A DNA stretch of 64,000 nucleotides, taken from assembly GCF_000295935.2 (NCBI RefSeq), contig NZ_ALWO02000038.1, positions 1 through 64,000 of the forward strand. The letters run 5' to 3'. The notes beneath the pieces are model-generated. The model made no database searches and had not been told where the DNA came from. It was given only the letters and a program-made list of their open reading frames with translations. Below are positions 31,588 to 40,096 of the stretch, piece after piece. Every line of letters begins with the position of its first letter. The stretch's first letter is position 1. The position numbers and the translations under genes were made by a program. The stretch is from Indibacter alkaliphilus LW1 (lineage in GTDB: Bacteria; Bacteroidota; Bacteroidia; Cytophagales; Cyclobacteriaceae).

Positions 31588-33195
31588 TTATTGCTTTGAT
31601 TTTAATCCTGATTTTCTTTCCTCGTAGACTTCCCCGGGAATCACAGCAGACGCCTTATTCCCAAAACTGTTTCTGATAAATGTCAAAATCTCTGCTATTT
31701 CTTCATCACTGAGGTGACTGTATGCAGGCATTTCCTGATGATAGCGCTCTCCATTTACAGTGATTGGTTCAGAGAGTCCATACAACATGACTCTGATCAA
31801 TTTTCCTTTGTCTCCTATGACCCATTCCGTTTCTTCCAAAGGAGGGATCAGCCCTGCTGCTCCTTTGCCATAGGGGCCATGACAGGTCAGGCAATGCTGG
31901 GTGTAGAGTATTCCACCATTTTCCAATCCATCTGGTACTTCAAAATTCCAGTTTTCATCCTTTAGTGGTATCACCTCAGTTTCTCTTTCCAAAACAGGGA
32001 GGGAGGGATCGATCTGAGAGGGATCTGAGATTTTTCGGATTCTTAAAATGCGGTCCGGGCCATCTGGTAGGTTATCGTACATCCATGGCTGAAATCTAGG
32101 GTGCCAATCTCTATTACTTGTACCGAAAAAGATATCCCCATTTTTCGCCAGGGCTATATCCCGCAGTCTTCCAAAATGTTTTTGTAAGAATATTCCTTCA
32201 TCTTTGATTTCTTTGCCATCCGCACTTAAATGTAAAACACGTAAAGATTGTCCTTTCAGGCTAACTAGTAGTAGGGTGTTTTCCCATTCAGGAATCATAT
32301 TTTCTCCTAAATAGGCCATGCCAGCTGTAGCTATTGTAGGCGTCCAGGCAAAAAGAGGGTCAATGGTTTGATGCTTCGCTGCAAATATTTTTTCCTTTTC
32401 AGAATCTGCAAATCCATGAACATCTGGCCAACCATAGTTTCCGCCTTTGATCAGGAGATTAACTTCATCGTCATTCAAGGGGCCATGGTCAGAACCATAT
32501 AGTTGCTGATTTGGGCCAAAAACAAGACCCTGGCTATTTCTGAGACCCATTGCCCAAACAGGGTTATTGGGATAAGGATTCTCAGGAGGAATACTTCCGT
32601 CTTGATTCAAACGCAGTATTTTCCCTCCTAAAAAATCTTTATTTTGAGTTAAATCTGTTTTGCCTACATCACCCAAAGAAAAGTAAAGTTTCTTATCCGG
32701 ACCGATAAGCAATCTTGAACCATTGTGAAATGTTGCACCGGGAAGGCTATCCATGAGAATTTGTGGGTTTTTCAGTGAGTTACCTGAAATCTGATACTTA
32801 ACAAGGCGGGAGTTGACTTCCTCTTCCATGCCTTCTTTGGGTACGGCAAAGGTATAATGGAGAAATGCGGATTTACTTTTGGGATCTATGGTCATGCCCA
32901 AGAGTCCATAGGATTTTTTGGAAAGTACGTCTGGCAATTCCAGCATCAGGACCTTTTCTTGAGTTTGTAGGTCTAACCGGTAGATTTTGCCACTTAGTTC
33001 AGTAAACCAAAGTTTGCCTTCTTCTGCCGTTTCAATGTCCCAAGGCACTTCCAAACCTCCTACAATTTCTGAAATTTCCAAAAGGGAATCATCCAGCTTC
33101 AGGTAGGCAAGGGCGGGAGTTTCGACTTCCTTTTCTTGGGGAAGGCTGCATGAAAGGCAACAGATCACTGAAATTATGGGCAGAAGTCTATTCAT
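31588..33195 (-). CDS. PQQ-type sugar dehydrogenase fused to cytochrome c, lipoprotein
   Basis: About 535 residues from ATG 33195 (MNRLLPIISVICCLSCSLP), which gives a lipoprotein signal with lipobox LSCS; the longer open frame lacks a signal. Residues about 35-400 form a glucose/sorbosone-dehydrogenase-type six-bladed propeller: GLEVPWDIETAEEGKLWFTE, GLLGMTIDPKSKSAFLHYTF, GATFHNGSRLLIGPDKKLYF, GLRNSQGLVFGPNQQLYGSDHGP and IFFGTSNRDWHPRF. A C-terminal cytochrome c domain has the haem site CLTCH and a distal Met in EMPAYSHLSDEEI. It oxidises aldoses in the periplasm and passes electrons to its own haem. It overlaps the ThuA gene by 8 bases, so the two are cotranscribed. Confidence 0.9.
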   Translation of the reverse strand: MNRLLPIISVICCLSCSLPQEKEVETPALAYLKLDDSLLEISEIVGGLEVPWDIETAEEGKLWFTELSGKIYRLDLQTQEKVLMLELPDVLSKKSYGLLGMTIDPKSKSAFLHYTFAVPKEGMEEEVNSRLVKYQISGNSLKNPQILMDSLPGATFHNGSRLLIGPDKKLYFSLGDVGKTDLTQNKDFLGGKILRLNQDGSIPPENPYPNNPVWAMGLRNSQGLVFGPNQQLYGSDHGPLNDDEVNLLIKGGNYGWPDVHGFADSEKEKIFAAKHQTIDPLFAWTPTIATAGMAYLGENMIPEWENTLLLVSLKGQSLRVLHLSADGKEIKDEGIFLQKHFGRLRDIALAKNGDIFFGTSNRDWHPRFQPWMYDNLPDGPDRILRIRKISDPSQIDPSLPVLERETEVIPLKDENWNFEVPDGLENGGILYTQHCLTCHGPYGKGAAGLIPPLEETEWVIGDKGKLIRVMLYGLSEPITVNGERYHQEMPAYSHLSDEEIAEILTFIRNSFGNKASAVIPGEVYEERKSGLKSKQ

Positions 33196-33925
33196 CACCC
33201 AAAGCCCATTTGATTCCGGCAAATAAATGCTTCCGGAAAAATACATTTTCATAATGTGCTGCTTCATGTCCCAAAGCAGTATAAAAAACCCTGGAATTGC
33301 CGAAGTGATGATACCAGGCAATAGGAGTGTAATTTCCAAAAACAGTCCCTGGATAAGTTGATTTTTCCGGATCCTCAATAGTCCTTAAATCAGCAGCTAA
33401 TAAGATATTGATGGCCGGGTTGAGCTGATCAAAATAATAACATTCATCTTCCCAAGTCCAAACATCTTCCATAAAAGAAGTAGAAGGGTGTGAATGATCG
33501 ATTACCTTGATTTCAAATTCCTGAAACTGGGGATGACTTTTGAATTTACCCCCTTGCATTTCCCAAAACCAAGGCCAATCCCGCTCTGACCCTGTACTGA
33601 TATGTATACCGGTAAAAGCTCCTCCATTTTCAATAAAAGAGCGAAATGCATTTCTTTGTTCCGATGTATAAAAAGCCTCATTATTGGTGTTGTTGAAAAT
33701 GATCAGGGAAATTTTTTCCAGATTCTCCTTATTAAAAAAGTCAGGTTCATCACTGAAAAGGATTTCATATCCATTTTCCTTTCCAAATGCTGCCAATGCC
33801 TTATTGCTGGCTTCAATATTGTCATGGACATAACCCTTTCCGTTGTGGGTATAAACCAGAACCCTCTGTGCCTGAAGGGTACTAACGCTTATCAGGAATG
33901 ATAGAAAATAAATAGGAAACTTCAT
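33188..33925 (-). CDS. Secreted ThuA-domain protein
   Basis: A protein of 245 residues with signal peptide MKFPIYFLSFLISVSTLQAQ. The ThuA-like fold (class I glutamine-amidotransferase-like) is seen in RVLVYTHNGKGYVHDNIEAS, IIFNNTNNEAF, FIENGGAFTGIHISTG, WPWFWEMQGGKFKSHP and the end NSRVFYTALGHEAAHYEN. In rhizobia ThuA acts in trehalose use through 3-keto sugars; in Bacteroidota, secreted ThuA proteins accompany sugar dehydrogenases. Here it is fused in one operon with a membrane-anchored PQQ-type dehydrogenase, supporting a joint role in periplasmic sugar oxidation. The substrate is unknown. Confidence 0.88.
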   Translation of the reverse strand: MKFPIYFLSFLISVSTLQAQRVLVYTHNGKGYVHDNIEASNKALAAFGKENGYEILFSDEPDFFNKENLEKISLIIFNNTNNEAFYTSEQRNAFRSFIENGGAFTGIHISTGSERDWPWFWEMQGGKFKSHPQFQEFEIKVIDHSHPSTSFMEDVWTWEDECYYFDQLNPAINILLAADLRTIEDPEKSTYPGTVFGNYTPIAWYHHFGNSRVFYTALGHEAAHYENVFFRKHLFAGIKWALGDE

Positions 33926-33998
33926 GAATAGAAAATTAAACTAAATCCTGAAGCTCCCCAAATATTTATTGATCAACGGTATGGTTAGTCGCTTTCCG

Positions 33999-34712
33999 TT
34001 ATTTTAAAGTTTCTTTAGTTAGGTAGCTTTGACTTTTCAAAAAAGGCAAGATTTCCTTGATGGTCTCTACCTGATGAAAGTGATCATGTGTGATATGATG
34101 ATCAATTTTTTCGTGTTCCCAGGTAATATGATAAGGGACGTACACGGCGTTTCCTCCAATTTGTAATACCGGCAAAATATCAGATTTCAGGGAGTTGCCT
34201 ACCATCATAAATTCCTCAGGTGCACAATCCAAATGATTGATCAATTTTTGGAAATCCTCCTTGTTTTTATTGCTCATGATTTCTATGTGGTGAAAATACT
34301 TGGCAAGACCTGATTTAAGGAGTTTCCTCTCTTGGTCCAGCAAGTCGCCTTTGGTAGCCATCACCAGCCTGTAGTCTCCATTCAATGATTTCAGTGTGGA
34401 TTCCACATCTTCCAAAAGTTCCACAGGTTTTCCAAGTATTTCCCGGCCTATCGCCAATGCACCTTCTACAAGCTTGAGATCCCCCTTGTTGTTGGTGATA
34501 TTCATGATGGCTTCTATCATACTTAGGGTAAATCCTTTTACACCGTATCCATACAATGGAAGGTTGTTTACTTCAGTTTTATACAATTCTTGATAGGCAT
34601 CTTCATAGGGTAAGTAGGCTTTCAAAAGTTCACAAAAACGCTCTTCTGCTTCTCTGAAATAAGGTTCATTCACCCAAAGCGTGTCATCAGCATCAAAAGC
34701 TATGGTTTTAAT
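33999..34712 (-). CDS. HAD-superfamily hydrolase with an apparent non-standard start
   Basis: The canonical HAD motif I, TIAFDADDTLWVNEPYF, lies upstream of the first ATG/GTG/TTG in frame (GTG at 34673, after the motif). Reading back, the frame is open to a stop at 34728-34726 and the only start-like codon is ATT at 34712, giving IKTIAFDADDTLW, as in homologues that start MIKTIAFDADDTLW. With that start the protein has 237 residues. Other motifs: motif II region YRLVMATKGD, the motif III Lys near MSNKNKED and motif IV MVGNSLKSDILPVLQIGG. HAD phosphatases of this type act on small phosphate esters. It is monocistronic. Alternatives are ATT initiation, or a mutated or misread start. Confidence 0.8.
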   Translation of the reverse strand: MKTIAFDADDTLWVNEPYFREAEERFCELLKAYLPYEDAYQELYKTEVNNLPLYGYGVKGFTLSMIEAIMNITNNKGDLKLVEGALAIGREILGKPVELLEDVESTLKSLNGDYRLVMATKGDLLDQERKLLKSGLAKYFHHIEIMSNKNKEDFQKLINHLDCAPEEFMMVGNSLKSDILPVLQIGGNAVYVPYHITWEHEKIDHHITHDHFHQVETIKEILPFLKSQSYLTKETLK

Positions 34713-34925
34713 TTTTTTATTTGTTTATAATTGTCTTTTCAGTGGCCTTATAGAGTCTCGCAACTGTAGTCATCCCAGTGTGGGTCGCTTCCCTGTCCGG
34801 TATGCAGGCTCGTTTTCATCTGTTTGTATTTGATTTTGTATTCATCAGTCAAGGTGGTTTGTTTGAAGAAGCTTATGGTTTACTCTTGAGGTGTATGAAT
34901 GGTTCAATTTTGGCTCAAAAATGAA

Positions 34926-36011
34926 TTAATCTAAGTTCGGAAACAAGAGATTTTGACCTATAACCGGCTCTATCAAATATCCTTGGATAGCATCTCTGTT
35001 TTCAATCAGTATATCCCAAGGTTCCATCCTAGGCTCATCAGAAAGGTCAAAAGTACCATAGTGCATGGGGATAAAAAACCTTCCCCCCAGTGTATTGAAT
35101 GCTTCAATGGCATAGGTTGGGCTGATATGTGCTTGATGCATAAACCACTCCGGTCGGAATGCTCCCACACCCATCAAACAATAATCCGGGGAACCAAGGG
35201 TGTTTTTAATATCTTCGAAGTGTGGCCCTTTTCCTGAATCCCCCATAAAATAGATGGACTTCTCTTCGGTTTGGATATAAAAGCCTCCCCAGAGGCTTTT
35301 GTTGTCATCCCATAGCCACCGTCTCGACCAATGTCTGGAAGGCACGAAAGTGATTTTGATGTCAGCATCTGGTTTGGTGTATTGTTGAAACCAACCTGCC
35401 TCTTCTATCTCCTGAGGGTTCGTCCAGGAAGTGATCACTTTTGACACTCCCAGGGCTGTAAGGATCTTTGCCTGGGGATGGTGCTCTGCCAGGAACTTCA
35501 GACTTGCTTTGTCACAATGATCCCTGTGGTTATGGGAGAGTAAAATATAATCCAAATGGGGCATTTCTTCGATTGGAAATGGTAGCGGACTATCTCTTTT
35601 GAGGAAGGTATTGTCCATCAAAATGGGGTCTGTCAAAAAAGTCTTTCCTTGTACTCTAAAAAGATATGTGGCATGACCCAACCATATCAAGTAATCCTCT
35701 TTTCCCTGAATTATGCTTGGATCGAAATTTACTGCCAGTTGCCTCGTTTCATTTTCTTTGGCTTCTTTGTATGGGTTTTTACTGGTCTGCCATTTAAGTA
35801 AATCCCCAAAGCTCGATTCAAATGGGTGAAATAAATTTACAAACCTGCCATTCTCATCCAAAGGGGTTCCTTTCCAGTCAAGGCTGGGGTTGACAGTTTT
35901 AAGTTCATGATTCTCTGTGTATTTTTTTTCTACTTTCTTTTTTGTATCAGCCATTATCCAAATCAAAAGGGGCAAAGTGAAAGCCAATAAGAAGGTGTAT
36001 TTCAATTTCAT
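34926..36011 (-). CDS. Metallo-beta-lactamase-fold hydrolase (NAPE-PLD/UlaG-like)
   Basis: A protein of 361 residues with an N-terminal membrane segment or signal (TFLLAFTLPLLIWIM, residues 5-19). The MBL metal motif HxHxDH is LLSHNHRDHCD at about residues 157-167. Earlier LIWLGHATYLFRVQGKTFLTDP and later VPSRHWSRRWLWDD, IYFMGDSGKGPHF and FIPMHYGTFDL give the remaining ligands. The layout matches NAPE-PLD-like phosphodiesterases and UlaG-like lactonases; the order of ligands fits NAPE-PLD better. A lipid or phosphodiester substrate is possible. It sits alone; the stretch at 34713-34925 separates it from the HAD gene. Confidence 0.85.
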   Translation of the reverse strand: MKLKYTFLLAFTLPLLIWIMADTKKKVEKKYTENHELKTVNPSLDWKGTPLDENGRFVNLFHPFESSFGDLLKWQTSKNPYKEAKENETRQLAVNFDPSIIQGKEDYLIWLGHATYLFRVQGKTFLTDPILMDNTFLKRDSPLPFPIEEMPHLDYILLSHNHRDHCDKASLKFLAEHHPQAKILTALGVSKVITSWTNPQEIEEAGWFQQYTKPDADIKITFVPSRHWSRRWLWDDNKSLWGGFYIQTEEKSIYFMGDSGKGPHFEDIKNTLGSPDYCLMGVGAFRPEWFMHQAHISPTYAIEAFNTLGGRFFIPMHYGTFDLSDEPRMEPWDILIENRDAIQGYLIEPVIGQNLLFPNLD

Positions 36012-36139
36012 CAGTCTTTTCTTTCTGTTTTAGTCTACAAGGAGTATCAGACTTTTGAAAGCAAGTATTGTCTGAGGTTTAACAATGGCTTCAGCCTTAA
36101 TTAGAATCTAATTAACCCTAGAAATGGAAGAAGAGTTTA

Positions 36140-36373
36140 TCAAGCACTTAAAAGGGTTTGAATTGCCTCAGAGGGAGTTTGGATTTCTTTTGCTTTTTCT
36201 TCGAGAATTTCCCTTTTCAATTCCAGTTCAAGTTCGTAGATCAGGCCGTTTACAAAAACCCATTCCATGCCCAATTCTGCATAAAAGTTTGCTGTTTTTC
36301 TTTTACCTGTTAATGTAATACCATAAGCTCTAAAAACTGATATTGCCTTTTTTAACTCTGCGATGTTTTTCAT
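36140..36373 (-). CDS. Small hypothetical protein
   Basis: Seventy-seven residues from ATG 36373. The N-terminal half is MKNIAELKKAISVFRAYGITLTGKRKTANFYAELGM, the C-terminal half a charged helix (LELELKREILEEKAKEI). No signal peptide or recognised domain. It lies between the MBL-fold gene and the TPR kinase and has its own upstream gap, so it is probably monocistronic. Real coding is likely from composition; function unknown. Confidence 0.5.
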   Translation of the reverse strand: MKNIAELKKAISVFRAYGITLTGKRKTANFYAELGMEWVFVNGLIYELELELKREILEEKAKEIQTPSEAIQTLLSA

Positions 36374-36521
36374 AGAAAAAGATAGATTGATTCAGACACA
36401 TGACGACGGTTTTCCTTAAATTGTTGTGAATCCTAGTTTATATTAAGATTTATTAAGAAAGTCAGGAAAATCAGAAAGTTTCAGTGTGTGCCAAATCTTA
36501 AATAGGGCTTGCTTAAAGCAA

Positions 36522-38546
36522 TCAATATTTGAGGGGACTGGAAGGTAAGGAAAAGTAAATGATGGAGCCTTTCTCTATCTGAGATTCAATCCAGATTTTC
36601 CCTCCCATTATTTCTACAAATTCTTTACATAAAATTAAGCCTAATCCACTGCTCGGCTCGCCCTCGGTACCGGGTCTTCCTGTCATTTTATCAAGTTGAA
36701 ATAGTTGCTTGAGGTATTTGATATCCATACCGATGCCATTGTCTTTGACCATCACGATTATATCTTCGCCGCGGGAACCTGCAGAAATCAAGACTTTGCC
36801 ATGAGGACGTGTGAATTTCAGTGCATTGGTGATTAAATTCCTAAGGACTGTATTGAGCATATCCTGATCAGCAAATACCTGGATTTCCACTTCAATGTCT
36901 GAATTCAGCTTGATTTTCTTTTGTTGGGCCATTTCTTGGAACAACTCCAGATTTTTGGAGACGAGGTCATTGAGATGTATGATTTCAGGATTAAAGTTGA
37001 GCCGCTTGGTCTGTGACAAGGACCACTGCATCAAGTTGCTCAAAAGTTCTAGGGCTTTTTTGGATGAGTTTTCTATCAATGAGGCTATTTTTTCTACTTC
37101 ATCATAGTTTTTCTTTTTCACTTCTTCAATTAATATTTTACTTATACCGATTACATTGGCATAAGGCCCCCTCAGGTCATGAGCGATGATGGAGAAGAAT
37201 TTGTCTTTCTCTGCGTTGATTTGTTCGAGTTCCTGGTTTTGTTGCAGGATCATCTCACTCTTACTATTCAGCTCTTGGAGTAGAAGTTTGTTTTTTTTGT
37301 TTCTTCTATTGAGCAGATAGATGAAAAAACTGAAACTGAGGATAATCAGAAAAGTAGAAATCCAAACAATCCAAAGCTGATTTCTTCTGTTTCGCAGGTC
37401 AATTTCGTTTTGGCCGAGCTGGTATTCGTATTCCTGAGTTCTGAGTTTGACCTCTAGTTCATCGGATGTGAAAACCTTTAGATTTTCTATCACTTCCAGC
37501 AAACTTATGTAAGCCATTTCAAAATTTCCCTGAGCAGCCTGAGCTTGATGAAGCATGTTATTACCCATGTATTCATAGGATTTGATATTTAGCTTTTTGG
37601 ATTCTTCAATGGCCATTTTAGCATAATTTTCTGCAACCATGGGTTGATCTAGATAACTTGGTAAATGGAGCATCGAAAGATTGTACAAAACCAAAGGAAG
37701 GTCTTCCCTCAGGTCGAATAGCTCAATGACGTCAAGGATTTCTTCAAACTTTCCCACAGCTTGATCAAACTGGCCGATATAGGTGAAAAATGCAGCATGG
37801 AGGATCTCTGTAGAAATTACCAGGTCAAACCGGTCTTTTTTCAGAGCCATTTCGTTCGCCAAGTCTATGTATTTCATTAAAGAATCCTTCAAAACTTTCC
37901 ATTTAGGATCATTTTCAAAAAGTAGGTAAGTCTCAGTATCTGGAGATTGAAACTCGCTTTTGATGCCCAGCCCTTCCCTTTCAAGAAATATTTCTTCAAA
38001 AATGACAGCGGCCATTCTGTTGTAAATCCTAGAAAGCATGACAGAGTCTTTTTTCACAAGAAAATAGTCCAGAGATTCCTGTAAATATTCCATGGATAAA
38101 TCATAATTCCTTGCTGCCCTATATGTTTCTCCCAAAGAACGCTTTACAGTATAAATACCATCTTGGTCATTGATGCCTTGGTAGATAAGTATCGCTTCAT
38201 TTAGTTTTTCTGAGGCTTTTAGGTGATCACCATAAGAGTTATAAGCCATGCCTATTTTCTCTAAAGCAATTGCTTTAGCAATGGGATTGTTTAGCGAATC
38301 AGATAAGGCTAAAGCCCTATCGCCAAGGGAAATGGTAATCGCTACATCCGTATTTTTATCCAAAAATTCAAATATTTTGTCTAATCTGGCCTGCCTGTCC
38401 GTGTTTGAGTTAATGAGGTGATTAAGGCTGTCTAATTTGGGGTCTGATTGAGCAAAAGCAAATATGCATGTCATCCATAATGACAAGAGAGCAAAAAAAT
38501 AGCATTTCGCTTTTTTGCGGGATGGTTTAAATCCTCCTCTAAGCAT
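36522..38546 (-). CDS. TPR-containing sensor histidine kinase
   Basis: A protein of 674 residues. A signal or anchor is near residues 18-33 (FFALLSLWMTCIFAFAQ), and tetratricopeptide-type helices fill about 40-380 (LEKIGMAYNSYGDHLKASEKLNEAI and similar). One membrane helix is at about 390-410 (QLWIVWISTFLIILSFSFFIYLL), followed by a short coiled coil. The HisKA domain has phospho-acceptor His in FSIIAHDLRGPYANVIG at about residue 455. The ATPase domain shows NLITNALKFT (N box), VKDNGIGM (G1) and GLGLILCKEFVEIMGG (G2). The periplasmic TPR part presumably senses a protein or peptide. No response regulator is adjacent, so it is an orphan kinase. Confidence 0.92.
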   Translation of the reverse strand: MLRGGFKPSRKKAKCYFFALLSLWMTCIFAFAQSDPKLDSLNHLINSNTDRQARLDKIFEFLDKNTDVAITISLGDRALALSDSLNNPIAKAIALEKIGMAYNSYGDHLKASEKLNEAILIYQGINDQDGIYTVKRSLGETYRAARNYDLSMEYLQESLDYFLVKKDSVMLSRIYNRMAAVIFEEIFLEREGLGIKSEFQSPDTETYLLFENDPKWKVLKDSLMKYIDLANEMALKKDRFDLVISTEILHAAFFTYIGQFDQAVGKFEEILDVIELFDLREDLPLVLYNLSMLHLPSYLDQPMVAENYAKMAIEESKKLNIKSYEYMGNNMLHQAQAAQGNFEMAYISLLEVIENLKVFTSDELEVKLRTQEYEYQLGQNEIDLRNRRNQLWIVWISTFLIILSFSFFIYLLNRRNKKNKLLLQELNSKSEMILQQNQELEQINAEKDKFFSIIAHDLRGPYANVIGISKILIEEVKKKNYDEVEKIASLIENSSKKALELLSNLMQWSLSQTKRLNFNPEIIHLNDLVSKNLELFQEMAQQKKIKLNSDIEVEIQVFADQDMLNTVLRNLITNALKFTRPHGKVLISAGSRGEDIIVMVKDNGIGMDIKYLKQLFQLDKMTGRPGTEGEPSSGLGLILCKEFVEIMGGKIWIESQIEKGSIIYFSLPSSPLKY

Positions 38547-38901
38547 GTTTTAAATTTTCATACCCAATCAAATATTTGCTTGAGTTTCTTGGATTCAAGA
38601 TAGAGATTCTAAATTAAGAAATGCATGGGTATGGGAGTATTTTTTAATCCTTTTGGAAGGGACTGGAGTTAGATTCCTTGAGTTTATAATTTCTCATTTC
38701 TTTAAAATTACGCGTATCAATTATCCATTGTATTCCATCTTGGATAAATAGTTTTCAATTATGTTTATATTGAGACATTGAATTTATTTGAGAGAGCACC
38801 TGGGAAAATTCAAGTTGTTTTTTCCCCCTATTTAATTTTCTAAATTATCATTTTAACAAAAAATTAACCCTATTCATAAAAACCTAAAAACCTAAAAAAC
38901 C
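38547..38901. other. Intergenic region between divergent genes
   Basis: 355 bases between the TPR kinase (leftward) and the Gfo/Idh gene (rightward). It is AT-rich and should hold both promoters. I see no clear operator, hairpin or gene. Confidence 0.5.
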
Positions 38902-40032
38902 ATGAGAACCAGAAGAGAATTTATTCAACACCTGACAGTAGGAGCAGGTATTTTGCCTTTTGCTATGAGCACTGATGCTTTTGGAATGTCTTCACCCTCA
39001 GTTTACATTCCACAAGTTCAGGACGGTCCAGTGCTTAAAGTAGCCTTGATGGGACTTGGAAGCTATGCCGACCGTGTTGCCAAGGCCATGCAGGATTGCA
39101 AAAGGGCAAAAATCACAGGCTTAATTTCAGGTACACCATCCAAGCTCCAATCTTGGGGCGAAACATACAATGTGCCTGATGGAAGCAGGTATAACTACGA
39201 AAACTTTGATGCAATCAAAGATAATTCAGAGATAGATGCGGTTTATATCATTACTCCAAATGCCCTACACCATGAGCAGTGTCTTCGTGTAGCTGCTGCG
39301 GGGAAACACGTGATTTGTGAAAAACCCATGTCCATCAATGCCAAAGAAGGCAAAGAAATGGTAGATGCCTGTGCCAAAGCAGGAGTGAAATTGCTGATAG
39401 GTTACAGAATGCACTTCGAAGCCAATACTTTGAATGTGGTCAATATGCGAAAAAATGGTGACTTGGGAGATGTGAAGTTTTTTCAGGGACTCAGCGGATT
39501 TAAAATCGGTGATCCCACCCAATGGCGCCTTGACAAAGACTTAGCTGGAGGTGGAGCTATGATGGATATTGGAATTTATGCCATCAATGGCGCTAGATAT
39601 ATGGTAGGAGAGGAGCCTATCTGGGTGACTGCTCAAGAAGTCAAAACTGACCCCGTGAAATTCAAAGAAGGAGTGGACGAAACCATTACATTTCAGTTAG
39701 GATTTCCTAGTGGGGCCATTGCGTCCTGCCTGTCTACCTACAGCATGAATTACCTAGACAAGTTTTTTCTAAACGGAGATAAGGGTTTTGCAGAGATGCA
39801 ACCTTCTACGGGATATGGCCCCATCAAAGCCTGGTCCCATAAAGGAGACATTACCTTGCCTCATGTTACCCATCAAACGACACAAATGGATCAAATGGCA
39901 GCAATCATCCATGATGACAGCAAACCACAAATCCCGGTTGATGGTGAAGAGGGCTTGAAGGATATGAAAATCATAGACGCCATCATGTTAGCTGTAAAAT
40001 CAGGACAAAAAGTAAAGCTAGATCTTGCCTAA
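38902..40032 (+). CDS. Tat-exported Gfo/Idh/MocA-family oxidoreductase
   Basis: A protein of 376 residues. The N-terminus MRTRREFIQHLTVGAGILPF is a twin-arginine signal, so the enzyme is exported with its NAD(P) already bound. The Rossmann fold is VALMGLGSYADRVAKAM at about residues 47-63, then the conserved CEKPMSINAKEGKEMV (Glu-Lys-Pro) and the C-terminal GGGAMMDIGIYAINGARYMVG (Asp-x-Gly). The family oxidises or reduces sugars and polyols, and in glucose-fructose oxidoreductase the same Tat export occurs. A terminator follows. Pairing with the PQQ-dehydrogenase/ThuA operon 5 kb upstream is possible but unproven. Confidence 0.9.
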   Translation: MRTRREFIQHLTVGAGILPFAMSTDAFGMSSPSVYIPQVQDGPVLKVALMGLGSYADRVAKAMQDCKRAKITGLISGTPSKLQSWGETYNVPDGSRYNYENFDAIKDNSEIDAVYIITPNALHHEQCLRVAAAGKHVICEKPMSINAKEGKEMVDACAKAGVKLLIGYRMHFEANTLNVVNMRKNGDLGDVKFFQGLSGFKIGDPTQWRLDKDLAGGGAMMDIGIYAINGARYMVGEEPIWVTAQEVKTDPVKFKEGVDETITFQLGFPSGAIASCLSTYSMNYLDKFFLNGDKGFAEMQPSTGYGPIKAWSHKGDITLPHVTHQTTQMDQMAAIIHDDSKPQIPVDGEEGLKDMKIIDAIMLAVKSGQKVKLDLA

Positions 40033-40054
40033 CAATAATATAAAGTTTTAGAAT

Positions 40055-40087
40055 ATTGGTCTGGGTAGCAACTCAGACCAATTTTTT
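40055..40087 (+). terminator. Terminator after the Gfo/Idh gene
   Basis: ATTGGTCTG (40055-40063), 10-base loop, CAGACCAAT (40074-40082), then TTTTTT. A perfect 9-base stem. It may also serve the opposite-strand signalling operon that ends at 40097. Confidence 0.88.
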
Positions 40088-40096
40088 GATATGCTT

